The notes beneath the pieces were generated by a model. It worked only from the letters and a program-made list of their open reading frames with translations, made no database searches and was not told the origin of the DNA. Made by a program: the position numbers and the translations under genes. A stretch of 64,000 bases of DNA, taken from the NCBI GenBank assembly GCA_029953615.1, contig CP124529.1, forward strand, positions 5,048,494-5,112,493, read 5' to 3'. This stretch comes from Pseudomonas putida. GTDB taxonomy: Bacteria > Pseudomonadota > Gammaproteobacteria > Pseudomonadales > Pseudomonadaceae. Positions 37,224 through 45,984 of the stretch are shown piece after piece. Position 1 is the first letter of the stretch; each line of letters starts with the position of its first letter.

Positions 37224-37373
37224 CTATCGAGGTGTTCGACAGATCGTTGAATTCGTATTGGCTGCTGCATTGCCACCTGTGGAAGACCGAACGGAGGCGG
37301 CAGGCTGGCCCGAACGGGATTGGCTAAATCGCCAGGCGTAGGTGTTTGCGTAGTAATAAGTGGCGTAGTTCAT
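37224..37373 (-). CDS. Tyrosine-rich leader ORF upstream of DAHP synthase
   Basis: A 49-codon ORF, ATG 37373 with GAGG 8 nt upstream, opening MNYATYYYANTYAWRF: five Tyr codons within the first 12, then Trp and Phe. The remaining 33 residues are Ser/Ala/Asn-rich and look non-functional. The stop is 49 nt before the DAHP synthase start. This is the composition expected of an attenuation or translation-coupling leader sensing charged tRNA-Tyr. It lies downstream of the terminator hairpin at 37422-37453. Function is inferred. Confidence 0.6.
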   Translation of the reverse strand: MNYATYYYANTYAWRFSQSRSGQPAASVRSSTGGNAAANTNSTICRTPR

Positions 37374-37421
37374 GAATCTGTCCTCAATGTGAATCGGTGT
37401 TGTTCAAAGGCCTGAAAAGCA

Positions 37422-37453
37422 AAACCCCCGGTCGGGGAGCCGACCGGGGGTTT
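37422..37453 (-). terminator. Intrinsic terminator/attenuator in DAHP synthase leader
   Basis: On the minus strand a 14-bp perfect stem (AAACCCCCGGTCGG / CCGACCGGGGGTTT) with loop CTCC, followed by TTTTGCTTTT. It lies between the two leader ORFs and 247 nt before the DAHP synthase start, so readthrough must be regulated or another promoter must exist downstream of it. Confidence 0.8.
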
Positions 37454-37509
37454 GAGTATTCTCATGTTCGGCGGCCCCTCGAAGGTGGGCGCCGTGTGGG
37501 TATCGGCGC

Positions 37510-37629
37510 CTAGTGGCTAAACCAATACCCGAAGTAATAGCTGGCAGGTGCCACGCAGCCGGCAACGGCCAGCACAGGGCGCAGGGTGCGACCGGTGTGG
37601 TTGGCGTGGTTGCGGGTGTGTTTTGGCAT
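37510..37629 (-). CDS. Aromatic-rich leader ORF (39 aa) upstream of the attenuator
   Basis: ATG 37629 with GGAGAG 6 nt upstream encodes a 39-residue peptide ending ...SYYFGYWFSH followed by TAG. Three Tyr, two Phe and one Trp codon are packed into the last ten residues, 57 nt before the terminator stem, where ribosome stalling could alter folding. A GGCGCC/GGCGCC hairpin spans the stop region and could act as the 1:2 stem. I interpret it as the leader peptide of an attenuator; a small independent gene is the alternative. Confidence 0.6.
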   Translation of the reverse strand: MPKHTRNHANHTGRTLRPVLAVAGCVAPASYYFGYWFSH

Positions 37630-37730
37630 GTTGCTCTCCAGTGATTGAGCCCGAGCTTACTTCAGTTTCGCCGGGCCATTCAATGGATAAATGCTATGGG
37701 GACGATCAATTGCTTTTTGTACTGGAAGGA

Positions 37731-38282
37731 TCAATGGCCGTAGCGCCCGACCAGGCTTTGCGCGCCTAACGCGTGGCCTTGCAGCAGTTGCAGCAGGCCG
37801 CTGCGGTCCAGGCCCTCTGGCAGGGTGCCCAATGGCAGGTCGGTGGCGATCAGCGTCAGTGCGTAGTGGTGCGGGTTGTCGCCGGCGGGTGGGCAGGGGC
37901 CTCGGTAGCTGAGCGTGCCCCGCGAGTTGCGCCCCACCGTCACGCCTTGCCCGGTCAGCCCGGCGACGCCTTCCTTCAACCCATCCTGAGCCGGGTCGAT
38001 GTTGTAGGCGAGCCAGTGGACCACGCCAATACCTTTGCCGCCGTCCGGGTCGAACATGATCAACGCCAGTGACTGGGTGCCTGCGGGGAGGTTGTCCCAG
38101 CTCACTTGCGGAGTGCGCTCTTCACCGGCACCGCAGGCCGGATCCGCGCCAACCTGTTGCAAGGCGATCACGCCGCCATCGGTAAACGACGATGAGCTGA
38201 TCGACAGCGCGCCCTGGCCACCGGCGACGGCCAAGGCGCCGCACGGCAGCAGGGCGGCGAGCAGCCAGGGTTTGAGGTTCAT
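37731..38282 (-). CDS. YbhB/YbcL family PEBP (Raf kinase inhibitor-like) protein
   Basis: A 183-residue exported protein. Signal peptide MNLKPWLLAALLPCGALAVA, then the PEBP core: LALIMFDPDGGKGIGVVHWL (the D-P-D anion-binding segment, about residue 75) and YRGPCPPAGDNPHHYAL (about 125). The bacterial family binds phosphate-like ligands; role unknown. It lies 101 nt upstream of the DAHP leader ORF on the same strand with no terminator seen between. Confidence 0.87.
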   Translation of the reverse strand: MNLKPWLLAALLPCGALAVAGGQGALSISSSSFTDGGVIALQQVGADPACGAGEERTPQVSWDNLPAGTQSLALIMFDPDGGKGIGVVHWLAYNIDPAQDGLKEGVAGLTGQGVTVGRNSRGTLSYRGPCPPAGDNPHHYALTLIATDLPLGTLPEGLDRSGLLQLLQGHALGAQSLVGRYGH

Positions 38283-38330
38283 GGCGAATCCTTGGCAGGG
38301 CGTTGTGCCGCAGTGTAGCCCAGGCTGGCC

Positions 38331-38639
38331 TCAATGGCTGTCCTGGTCCTCGGCGGTGCCACCCGAATGCCCGGCGCCAGAACCGGTGGCTTCGCCGGTG
38401 CTGTTGGAGCCGCCAGCGGCGCCGTCGGCGGCATCGCTGTTGCTGCCGGTGTCGCTGCTGTCGTTGGCCTTGCTGCTGCCTGGGCTATTGACGCTGCTGC
38501 CTTCACCGGAGGTCTTGCCACCGTACTGGTCGGTTTGCGGGCGGCTGTCGGTGTCTGTGTCGGTGGCGGCGAAGCTGGTGCCAATAACGCTGGCCATGGC
38601 CAGGGCAAGACAGAGTGAGAGTGGGCGAATGCGGATCAT
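38331..38639 (-). CDS. Secreted low-complexity Ser/Gly/Asp-rich protein
   Basis: A 102-residue protein with a signal peptide (SLCLALAMASVIGTSFA) and a mature part almost wholly of S, G, D, T, N and A (for example SDTGSNSDAADGAAGG). ATG 38639 has AGGAGA 7 nt upstream. The composition predicts a disordered, acidic periplasmic peptide. I recognise no family; similar short acidic exported proteins are common in Pseudomonas. Confidence 0.65.
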   Translation of the reverse strand: MIRIRPLSLCLALAMASVIGTSFAATDTDTDSRPQTDQYGGKTSGEGSSVNSPGSSKANDSSDTGSNSDAADGAAGGSNSTGEATGSGAGHSGGTAEDQDSH

Positions 38640-38799
38640 GGAACGTCTCCTTTGCGGATGATCTGTCATTCGTTGGGCTGGGGGCGGGGAGCGGGGTGCC
38701 GCCTGGACGACGGATGGTCATTTTTTGCGGGCTGCAGCACAACCCGGTCGCCATGCAAGGCCGCAAAAAGGGGGCGCGCGCGCCCCCTGAAGCAGGCGA

Positions 38800-39765
38800 T
38801 CAGCGGCAGTTGCCCGCCTTGCGATAACCCGCTGCCTGCGCCTCACCCTCGGTGGCGAAGGTGACCTGGTTCTTCGCGGTAACCTGGGTATAGCCCGGGC
38901 AGCCGACGGAAAGGTGATAGACGTGGCTGTTGCGGTTGCCAAGCACCGCCCCCACAGACCCGGCACTGGCCAGGCTCGGCTTGGCCTCAGGCTTGGCGGC
39001 CTTCGCCGGCACCGCCTGCACCACGCCACTGCCGACTGGCGTGTAGCCGGCCGTCCATTTGCGTTCACCGGTCACGAAGGGGTTGGCATGCCCCATGATC
39101 GCGGCAATGCGCCGGTCACGCTCTTTTTCCCAGGCCGACACCGGGTGCTGTTTGTCCCAGGCCATCAGCAACTGCTGCTGTTGGCGCGACATGTTCAGCT
39201 TGTAACGGTCGTACATGTAGAAGGTGGTGCGGGCGACCAGGCCTTTCACTTCGTCACGTGGTTCGGCAGCACGCTGCACGAAGTCCACCTTGGTGGTGCA
39301 CTGCCCGTATTGCCCGGCATTGCCAGCAACCATGCCGTAGCTGAAATTGCTGCGGTCGCCGTTGACCTCGCCCACTGCCGGGTACAGGTTGAACAGGTCG
39401 GCTTCCATGGCGCGAAACACCGGGTCGTCATCCACGCAATGCTCGCGGCCACCGTTTTTCCAGCACTGGCGCTGGTTGCCGAAGGTGTAGGCCGGCACGA
39501 TGTGCTCCCATTCGGTGCGTTCGGCGCGGTTCTGCTGCTTGCGGGTCTGGTAGCCGCACGAGGCGGCATCGATACGCCCGCCAGACTTGCCCACCCAGGT
39601 CCACTTGCAGCCGCAGTACAGGTCGCCCATGGCACTGCTGGCCTGGTCCAGGTACACCTTCTGCTTGGCTATCACCTTGGCCTCGGTGAAGGTCGCCGGC
39701 GGGCTGGCCAGCGCGGGGAGGGTGAAGGAAAACAGTAACGATACGGCGTAAAGCAGTGATTTCAT
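38800..39765 (-). CDS. EndA-like endonuclease I with C-terminal Ada-type metal-binding domain
   Basis: A 321-residue exported nuclease. Signal peptide (LLYAVSLLFSFTLPALA), then an Endonuclease_1 domain with the catalytic histidine in TEWEHIVPAYTFG (about residue 87) and LFNLYPAVGEVNGDRSNFSYG. Residues 275-321 (HVYHLSVGCPGYTQVTAKN ... AGYRKAGNC) match the metal-binding domain found at the N terminus of Ada. It degrades DNA in the periplasm or medium. Conserved cysteines in the nuclease domain suggest disulfide dependence. Confidence 0.88.
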   Translation of the reverse strand: MKSLLYAVSLLFSFTLPALASPPATFTEAKVIAKQKVYLDQASSAMGDLYCGCKWTWVGKSGGRIDAASCGYQTRKQQNRAERTEWEHIVPAYTFGNQRQCWKNGGREHCVDDDPVFRAMEADLFNLYPAVGEVNGDRSNFSYGMVAGNAGQYGQCTTKVDFVQRAAEPRDEVKGLVARTTFYMYDRYKLNMSRQQQQLLMAWDKQHPVSAWEKERDRRIAAIMGHANPFVTGERKWTAGYTPVGSGVVQAVPAKAAKPEAKPSLASAGSVGAVLGNRNSHVYHLSVGCPGYTQVTAKNQVTFATEGEAQAAGYRKAGNCR

Positions 39766-39862
39766 GGGAAAAACATATTTCAGGTTGGGGCGCGCATTGT
39801 AATCGTTTCCTCCGGGCTGACCAGCATGGCAGCCCCGTCACGCTATCTGTCAGGCCTTGACC

Positions 39863-41047
39863 TCAGTGCCCGCCCTTCATTCGCCGTGCCACCAGGTAGA
39901 TCCCCAGCCCGGCCAGCGCTGTCGCTGCGCCGATGTAGCCGGTGCTGGTCCAGCCCATGCCAGCGGAAATCGCCATGCCACCCAGCCACGGCCCCAGCGC
40001 ATTGGCCAGGTTGAACGCCGCATGGTTGGACGCCGCCGCCAGGCTTGGCGCTTCATGGGCAATGTCCATCAGGCGGATTTGCAACGGCGCCGCCAGGGCA
40101 ATCATGGTGCCGACCAGGCCGATGCCCAGCAGCAGGCTCCACAGCGCCTGTGCGGCAAAACTGAAGAACAGCAGCACTGCAATCGACCACACCAGCACCA
40201 GCCCTACGGCGCGGAACTGCAGGCGGTCGAACAGCTTGCCACCGGCGATGTTGCCGACAATGCCACCGACGCCGAACGCCGCCAGGCCGAACGGAATCCA
40301 CTGCGGCGACACCTGGGTCACCTGCAACATGGTCGGCGCCAGGTAGCTGAACACACAGAACATGCCGGCAAAGCCGATCGAGGCGATGCCCAGCGCCATC
40401 CACACTTGCGGCAGGGTGAAAGCTTGCAGTTCCTTGCGCGGGTCGCTGCGCACTTCATCGTGGCGCTGGGGCACGAAGCGCCAGACCAGGGCGATGGTGC
40501 ACAGGGCGATCACGCCGACCAGCACGAACGCCGAGCGCCAGCCAAAGTACTGGCCCAGCAAGGTGGCGACCGGGTTGCCGAGCAACATGGCCAGGGTCAG
40601 CCCCATCATCACCCGGGCCACGGCCCCCGCCCGATGGTCCTTGGCCACCATGCTCGACGCCACCACCGCCGCGATGCCGAAGTAGGCGCCATGGGGCAGG
40701 CCGCTGATGAAGCGGAAGGCGACCAGGCCACCGAACGAGGGAGCGAAGGCGGTAGCCAGGTTGCCAAGGGCATACAGCGCCATCAGCAACAGCAGCATGT
40801 GCTTGCGCAACAGCCGGGCACCGATGATCGCCAGTGTCGGGGCGCCGACCATTACGCCCAGCGCGTATGCGCTGATGGCATGGCCCACCTGGGGCTCGCT
40901 CAATTGCAGGTTGCTGGCGATATCGGGCATCAGGCCCATGATGGCGAACTCGCCGGTGCCAATGGCAAAACTGCCCAGCGCCATGGAGGCTTCCATCTTG
41001 GCGACGGTACTTTTGCCATGGAGAGGGGGTAATTCCTGAACTGACAT
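39863..41047 (-). CDS. MFS transporter (arabinose-efflux/AraJ-like)
   Basis: A 394-residue MFS protein with 12 predicted helices, starting MSVQELPPLHG with a cytoplasmic N terminus. The motif SAYALGVMVGAPTLAIIGARLLRK fits the DHA1 subfamily (YdhP/AraJ group) of drug or sugar exporters; FGVGGIVGNIAGGKLFDRL marks the second half. It is followed by no obvious partner. Substrate unknown. Confidence 0.87.
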   Translation of the reverse strand: MSVQELPPLHGKSTVAKMEASMALGSFAIGTGEFAIMGLMPDIASNLQLSEPQVGHAISAYALGVMVGAPTLAIIGARLLRKHMLLLLMALYALGNLATAFAPSFGGLVAFRFISGLPHGAYFGIAAVVASSMVAKDHRAGAVARVMMGLTLAMLLGNPVATLLGQYFGWRSAFVLVGVIALCTIALVWRFVPQRHDEVRSDPRKELQAFTLPQVWMALGIASIGFAGMFCVFSYLAPTMLQVTQVSPQWIPFGLAAFGVGGIVGNIAGGKLFDRLQFRAVGLVLVWSIAVLLFFSFAAQALWSLLLGIGLVGTMIALAAPLQIRLMDIAHEAPSLAAASNHAAFNLANALGPWLGGMAISAGMGWTSTGYIGAATALAGLGIYLVARRMKGGH

Positions 41048-41158
41048 CTGGATCCTTGTTGAAACATGCTGAAACGTTCAAGGCGGGATCATAGTCAATC
41101 CGAGAGGGTGACGTCGAGGAAGCTGGCCGGCTTCCTGGGCCTGCGGCATGAACAGCAC

Positions 41159-41271
41159 CTGTGGGAGCGGGCATGCCCGCGAAGAATCCAGCGCGGAGGA
41201 TGGCACCGGCTGCGCCGGTGTTCGCGGCGGTTCGACGCCTCGACACGCCCGCTCCCACAAGGCCCTGCACA
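41159..41271. repeat. REP pair
   Basis: GTGGGAGCGGGCATGCCCGCGAAG and the inverted CACGCCCGCTCCCAC flank a linker with GCACCGGCTGCGCCGGTG. It fills most of the gap between the MFS and Lrp-type genes. Confidence 0.85.
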
Positions 41272-41286
41272 AGCCTGGGAGGGGGG

Positions 41287-41757
41287 TTACAACGTCAGCT
41301 TCTTGCTGAACTTGGTCTCCATGACAATGTGCGACGCCGTCTGCGTCACACCCTTGATCATGTTGATGCGGGTCAGTTCGGCATTCAGTTCGCCCAAGGT
41401 ATGGGTGGTCAGGTGGATGATGAAGTCCATTTCGCCCGACACCGCATACACCGCCTGCACCGACTCCATCTTGCGCAAGGTGGTCATCACGTCGGTGTAG
41501 CTCTTGTTGCTGCACGAGGTCATGGTGAAGCAGTTGATTACCTGCTGCAGCTTGTCCTGGTCGATGCGCACACTGTAACCGGTGATCACGCCCGCGTTTT
41601 CCAGGCGGTTGATACGCTCCTGCACCGCCGAACGTGACACGCCCAGCTTGCGTGCCAGCGAGGCGGTGGGTTCGCGGGCATTGGCCTGCAGCAGCGCCAG
41701 CAGTTGGCGGTCCTTTTCGGTGAGCTTGAACAGTGCGCCGGGGGGAAGGGCGTCCAT
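41287..41757 (-). CDS. Lrp/AsnC family transcriptional regulator
   Basis: A 156-residue regulator: N-terminal HTH (LARKLGVSRSAVQERINRLENAGVI, residues 36-60) and C-terminal AsnC effector domain (VYAVSGEMDFIIHL). The start MDALPPG at 41757 has AGGA 7 nt upstream. In the sequence as given the frameshifted oxidoreductase upstream runs in frame into this gene, giving an apparent 610-residue fusion that I regard as an artefact. It probably regulates the adjacent oxidase and amino-acid transporter genes. Confidence 0.88.
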   Translation of the reverse strand: MDALPPGALFKLTEKDRQLLALLQANAREPTASLARKLGVSRSAVQERINRLENAGVITGYSVRIDQDKLQQVINCFTMTSCSNKSYTDVMTTLRKMESVQAVYAVSGEMDFIIHLTTHTLGELNAELTRINMIKGVTQTASHIVMETKFSKKLTL

Positions 41758-41777
41758 GGCGATTCCTGATTGTCGTT

Positions 41778-43074
41778 CTAGTTGGTGTACTGCGAGCGCG
41801 CTTCCTGGAACCGGTCCATGAGCTTCAGCCCGGCATAAACCGCTTGTGCAGCAGCAGGCCCGAACGGCCCTCCGTTCCATTGCAGGCCGTAGGCATCGAA
41901 CAGGCGGTAACGATCGGTTTCGCCGCACAGCGCCTCGGCGACCACCCTGGCGCCCACGGGTGCGGTGTTCATACCATGGCCCCCATAATGAAGTACAGGC
42001 CCACATTCCCGGGCCCAGGGGGCCGATGTGCGGCATCTTGTGGCGGGCGTAGCCCATCAGCCCGGACCAGGCCTTGGCGACTTTCAGGCCCTGCAACTGC
42101 GGGTACACGCTGAGGATGTCACGGGTCAGCAACTGCCCCAGGCGTTGTTCGTCCTGCAGGTTGCGGGTGGTGATATGGCCACCCCACAACAGGCGGTCGC
42201 CTTCGACGATGCGGTAGTAGTCCGAGGCGCGGCGGTTGTCGCCGACGGCATCCGTGGTACGTACCACGTCACCCAGGCGTTCACCCAGGTGTTCGGTGAG
42301 CACCACGTAGGTGGCGATTGGCAGGAACGCCCGGCGCAGCCGGCCGAACTCGGCGCCGCCATAGCCACCGCAGCAGTACACCACGTCCGCACAGGTCACT
42401 GCGCCGTGGGCCGTGGTCACGCGGTGGTGCCCGGCCTTGGGTGTTACCCGCAGCATTGGCGACTGCTCGTGAATGCGGCCACCGGCCAGTTCGACCAGCT
42501 CGGCCAGGCCCAGGCAGTAGTTCAGCGGGTGGAAGTGGAAACCATGGCTGTCGCGCAGTCCCTGGAAATAGCGGTCGCTGTTCAGGCGGCTGCGCAGCGC
42601 CGGGGTGTCCAGGTATTCCATCTCGAAACCGAAATCACGGGCCATGCGGTCGCGGGTGCGCTGCAGGTTGTCGGCGTCGTCGTAGCGCACCACGCTGAGT
42701 TTGCCGGTGGTCGCGGCACAGCCTGGCAATTGGTGGCGGGCGATGGTATCGCGGACGATTTCTACGCCCTCGAGTGACAGCCGGAACAACTGCGCTGCTG
42801 TCTGCTTGCCGCAGCGTCGCTCGATCGCCGACAGCCCTTCGGACCAGCCCTGCAGCACGAAGCCGCCATTGCGCCCGGAGGCGCCCCAGGCCACTCGCGC
42901 GGCTTCCAGCAAGACCACCGAGCGCCCGCGCGCCAGCAGTTCCCGGGCCATGCTCAGGCCCGCCAGGCCGCCGCCGATGATGCACACATCGGCGCGGGTT
43001 TCACCGGCCAGGGCCGGACGCTGCGGGGCTGGGCGCATGGTCCCGGTGTAATAGTTGTTGCTGTAGCTGGACAT
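41778..43074 (-). pseudogene. FAD-dependent amino-acid/amine oxidoreductase (DadA/PuuB-like), frameshifted
   Basis: A flavoprotein of about 431 residues when restored. N-terminal FAD-binding GGGLAGLSMARELLARG follows ADVCIIGG; WGASGRNGGFVLQG is the PuuB/DAO signature. Near 41985-41988 one extra base changes the C terminus: the frame as written reads TSLWGPWYEHR, whereas the next frame gives YGGHGMNTAPVGARVVAEAL and a complete ending ...RSQYTN at 41778. The corrected product would oxidise an amine or amino acid such as gamma-glutamylputrescine; uptake genes for an amino acid lie upstream. Start 43074 (MSSYSNNYYTG) is the best candidate. Confidence 0.82.
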
Positions 43075-43132
43075 CGGCTGGGGCATCCTTTTACTGGGCG
43101 GTGCATGTTTTACGGGCACGCGGGGGCCGCAC

Positions 43133-43150
43133 GCCCTTCAGCTGAAGGGC
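43133..43150. repeat. Perfect 18-bp palindrome between oxidoreductase and solute-binding genes
   Basis: GCCCTTCAGCTGAAGGGC, 22 nt downstream of the binding-protein stop. No T-run follows on either strand, so it may be an mRNA-stabilising hairpin or operator rather than a terminator. Confidence 0.5.
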
Positions 43151-43171
43151 GCTGGTCTGCGGGTCATGGGG

Positions 43172-44011
43172 TTACTGCACTTGGGTGAGGTCGGCGCCGT
43201 ACCACTTCTCGGACAGCTGCTTCAGCGTGCCGTCGGCCTTCATGCTGTCGACGGCCTTGGCCAGCTCGGCGTTGAAGGCGTCGTCGCCCTTGTCGGTGGC
43301 GATGGCCAGCGGCTCGTAATAGGCGGGCTTGCCTTGTATCGGGGCAATCGGGTAACCGGCCTTTATCGCCCCCATGATGGTCGGCAGCGGCGACAGCGCG
43401 GCATCCAGGCGGGTGCCGTTACCCATGCGCAGGTCATCCAGGGGGCCCATGCTGTCGCCGTAGGTCTGCACATCGCCTGGTTCCACGGTGTAGCTGAACG
43501 CAGGCACATCCGCCGCGTCGATCTTCAGCCGGCGGTTGATGTAGTCCTCGGAGGTCGTACCGGCCTCGACGCCGATGGTCTTGCCATTGAGGTCAGCGGC
43601 GCTGGCGCCGGCGGCGTCCTTGTGCACGGCGAACATGTAGGGGGTGTAGTAGTAGATGGCCGGGAAGTCGAGCACGCGGCCACGCTCGCGGGTCGGTGTC
43701 ATCGAGCCGACCGACAGGTCCCAGCGGCTGGCCCAGCGCCCGGCGGTGATGATGCCGTACTCGGGGGTGACGAACGCCACCTTGGTGCCGATGCGCTTGC
43801 CGATTTCGTTGGCGACATCGATGTCGAAGCCCTTGAGTGTGTTGTCCTCGCCGAGGAACGACTGCGGTGGCCAGTTGGCGGCGGTGGCCACTTTCATGAC
43901 CTTGCTCTGGTGGATGCGGTCCAGGGTGGCACCGGCCCAGGCGGTGCCGCCCATCAGGGCCAGGCTGGCGGCGAGGGCAGTGAGTGCGAACGAGCGTGCA
44001 AGTGGGTTCAT
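43172..44011 (-). CDS. Amino-acid ABC transporter substrate-binding protein
   Basis: A 279-residue periplasmic protein, signal peptide LTALAASLALMGGTAWA, with the SBP_bac_3 motif GFDIDVANEIGKRIG and the sequence WDLSVGSMTPTRERG. It binds a polar amino acid and delivers it to the permease encoded upstream. The start MNPLARSFA at 44011 was chosen because the longer frame overlaps the ATPase gene. A 61-nt gap to the ATPase gene, without terminator, implies one operon. Confidence 0.9.
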   Translation of the reverse strand: MNPLARSFALTALAASLALMGGTAWAGATLDRIHQSKVMKVATAANWPPQSFLGEDNTLKGFDIDVANEIGKRIGTKVAFVTPEYGIITAGRWASRWDLSVGSMTPTRERGRVLDFPAIYYYTPYMFAVHKDAAGASAADLNGKTIGVEAGTTSEDYINRRLKIDAADVPAFSYTVEPGDVQTYGDSMGPLDDLRMGNGTRLDAALSPLPTIMGAIKAGYPIAPIQGKPAYYEPLAIATDKGDDAFNAELAKAVDSMKADGTLKQLSEKWYGADLTQVQ

Positions 44012-44072
44012 TCGGTAAGTCTCCGGGTATGCGATTGTTGTTGTGGTATTGGCACAGCGGTAGACACAGGCC

Positions 44073-44837
44073 TCAGTGGCTGAGGATCTGCGAGAGAAAC
44101 TCCCTGGCGCGCGGGTGGCGCGGGTTGTCGAAAAACGTGTCGGGCCGGGCCTGTTCGATGACCTGGCCCTGGTCCATGAAGATGATGCGGTCGGCGACCC
44201 TGCGGGCGAAGCCCATTTCGTGGGTGACACAGAGCATGGTGATGCCATCCTGAGCCAGCTCGCCCATCACATCGAGCACTTCCTTGACCATTTCCGGGTC
44301 CAGCGCCGAGGTGGGCTCGTCGAACAGCATGATCCGCGGCCTCATGCACAGCGCGCGGGCAATGGCCACCCGCTGTTGCTGGCCGCCGGAAAGCTGGCCG
44401 GGGAACTTGTCGGCCTGGCTGGCGATGCGCACCCGCTCCAGGTGCTCCAGGGCCAGGGCGCGGGCCTGGGGCTCGCTGAGCTTGCTGACCAGGCGCGGCC
44501 CGAGCATCAGGTTTTCCAGCACGGTCAGGTGCGGGAACAGATTGAACTGCTGGAACACCATGCCGACCTGGCGGCGAATGGCGGACACGCTGGCGGCATC
44601 CCGGTTCAGCGGGTTACCGGCAATCAGTACCTGGCCTTTCTGGAAGTCCTCCAGCAGGTTCAGGCAGCGAATCAGTGTGGACTTGCCCGAGCCGGACGGG
44701 CCGCAGACCACCACGATCTCGCCGCTGGCGATTTCCAGGTCGATACCCTTGAGCACGTGGAACTCGCCGTACCATTTCTGCAGGCCGCGTATGGACACGC
44801 CGGCCTGGACAGCGGTGGCTGGGACTACTTGATTCAT
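44073..44837 (-). CDS. Amino-acid ABC transporter ATP-binding protein
   Basis: A 254-residue ATPase: Walker [11 protein letters not shown]-loop [16 protein letters not shown], signature [15 protein letters not shown] and Walker [13 protein letters not shown]. It has the GlnQ/HisP layout. It is 15 nt after the permease gene and energises amino-acid uptake together with it and the binding protein. Confidence 0.92.
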   Translation of the reverse strand: MNQVVPATAVQAGVSIRGLQKWYGEFHVLKGIDLEIASGEIVVVCGPSGSGKSTLIRCLNLLEDFQKGQVLIAGNPLNRDAASVSAIRRQVGMVFQQFNLFPHLTVLENLMLGPRLVSKLSEPQARALALEHLERVRIASQADKFPGQLSGGQQQRVAIARALCMRPRIMLFDEPTSALDPEMVKEVLDVMGELAQDGITMLCVTHEMGFARRVADRIIFMDQGQVIEQARPDTFFDNPRHPRAREFLSQILSH

Positions 44838-44852
44838 CGTGATGCTCCTCGA

Positions 44853-45818
44853 TCAGCGGTGGGCGCGGTCGAAACGTTTTTCCAGGCGCGACTGCACGGC
44901 TTCGAGCAGGATCGACAGCACCCAGTACAGAACGGCGGCGGTAATCAGCATTTCCAGGTGGCGGAACTCGGCGCGGCCCTGGGTGCGGGCCAGGAACATC
45001 AGCTCCCACACGCCAATCACCGATACCAGCGAGCTGTCCTTGAGCATGGAGATGAACTGGTTGCCGGTGGGCGGGATGATCAGGCGCATTGACTGCGGCA
45101 GGATCACCCGGGTCATGGCCTGGAAGGGGGTCAGGCCTATCGCCCTCGAGGCTTCCCATTGCCCGCGGGGGATGCTGCTGATGCCAGCGCGGAAGATTTC
45201 CGTCATGTAGGCGCCGTAGCACAGCGACAGGGCCAGGATGCCTGCCGGCACTGCACCGACCACGTAGCCGAGTTGGGGGATGCCGAGGTAGATCAGGTAG
45301 ATCTGGATAAGCAGCGGTACACCGCGGAAGAACGAGGTGTAGAAGCTGGCGATGGCGATGGCAAAGCCGTTGGACGACAGCCGTGCGGTCGCACCCAGCA
45401 GGGCCAGGATGAAGGCGATGGCAATCGAGATCGTGGACACGTAGACGGTGGTGAACACCCCTTGGGTGATCATGAAGCCGACTTTGCTGGCAATGAAGCT
45501 GTAGGACAGGTCGAAGGTGTCGAAGAAAAGCAGGAACAGTAGCAACAGTTCAACCCAGACGGTGATTACCTGGGCCCGCAGTGGAAAGCGGCCGAGGATG
45601 AACAGGTTAAGCACCAGGGTCACGGCCAGGGTGCCCGCTACGGCCATGTTGCGCAGCAGCGGCGCCTGCAGGTCGAGCACGACCGGACCCATCAGGCGGG
45701 CCAGGCTACCGTCGCCGACGCCGTAGAACAGGGCGAGTGCAAAGATGACGGCGGTGGCCAGGGCCATGAACGCCGGGTTGTCGGTCGCACGCGGTTTGAC
45801 GATGTGGTCTCTGTACAT
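44853..45818 (-). CDS. Amino-acid ABC transporter permease
   Basis: A 321-residue HisM-type permease with three extra N-terminal helices, then the BPD_transp_1 domain with the EAA loop SIPRGQWEASRAIGLTPFQAMTRVILPQ. It lies at the start of the operon permease-ATPase-binding protein. The single permease presumably forms a homodimer. Confidence 0.9.
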   Translation of the reverse strand: MYRDHIVKPRATDNPAFMALATAVIFALALFYGVGDGSLARLMGPVVLDLQAPLLRNMAVAGTLAVTLVLNLFILGRFPLRAQVITVWVELLLLFLLFFDTFDLSYSFIASKVGFMITQGVFTTVYVSTISIAIAFILALLGATARLSSNGFAIAIASFYTSFFRGVPLLIQIYLIYLGIPQLGYVVGAVPAGILALSLCYGAYMTEIFRAGISSIPRGQWEASRAIGLTPFQAMTRVILPQSMRLIIPPTGNQFISMLKDSSLVSVIGVWELMFLARTQGRAEFRHLEMLITAAVLYWVLSILLEAVQSRLEKRFDRAHR

Positions 45819-45864
45819 GGGGGTCGTGCCTCACGGAGCTGGGCTCGTTTGTTGTTGTGAGGCC

Positions 45865-45893
45865 ATTGTAGGGAGGCGAAGTGCAGGCAAGAA
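45865..45893 (-). promoter_or_regulatory. Weak candidate promoter of amino-acid ABC operon
   Basis: On the minus strand TACAAT (plus 45865-45870) lies 17 nt after TTCTTG, about 45 nt before the permease start at 45818. The -10 matches 5 of 6; the -35 is poor. Confidence 0.3.
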
Positions 45894-45984
45894 CCTGACG
45901 GATTGCAACGTTTTACAGTTTTTTGCTGGCATTTGAGGAGTGCGATGCCCGACATCTGCTGCAAGCCCCGTCAAATCGTTAGCC

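Noticed and set aside
37510..37629. Independent small membrane protein or toxin
   Set aside because: Possible, but the aromatic cluster at the C terminus and the terminator in front of DAHP synthase fit a leader peptide better; kept as such with moderate confidence.
41287..43119. A 610-residue fusion of an oxidoreductase and an Lrp regulator
   Set aside because: It results from an indel near 41985; the other frame supplies the normal oxidoreductase C terminus and the regulator has its own start and ribosome site.
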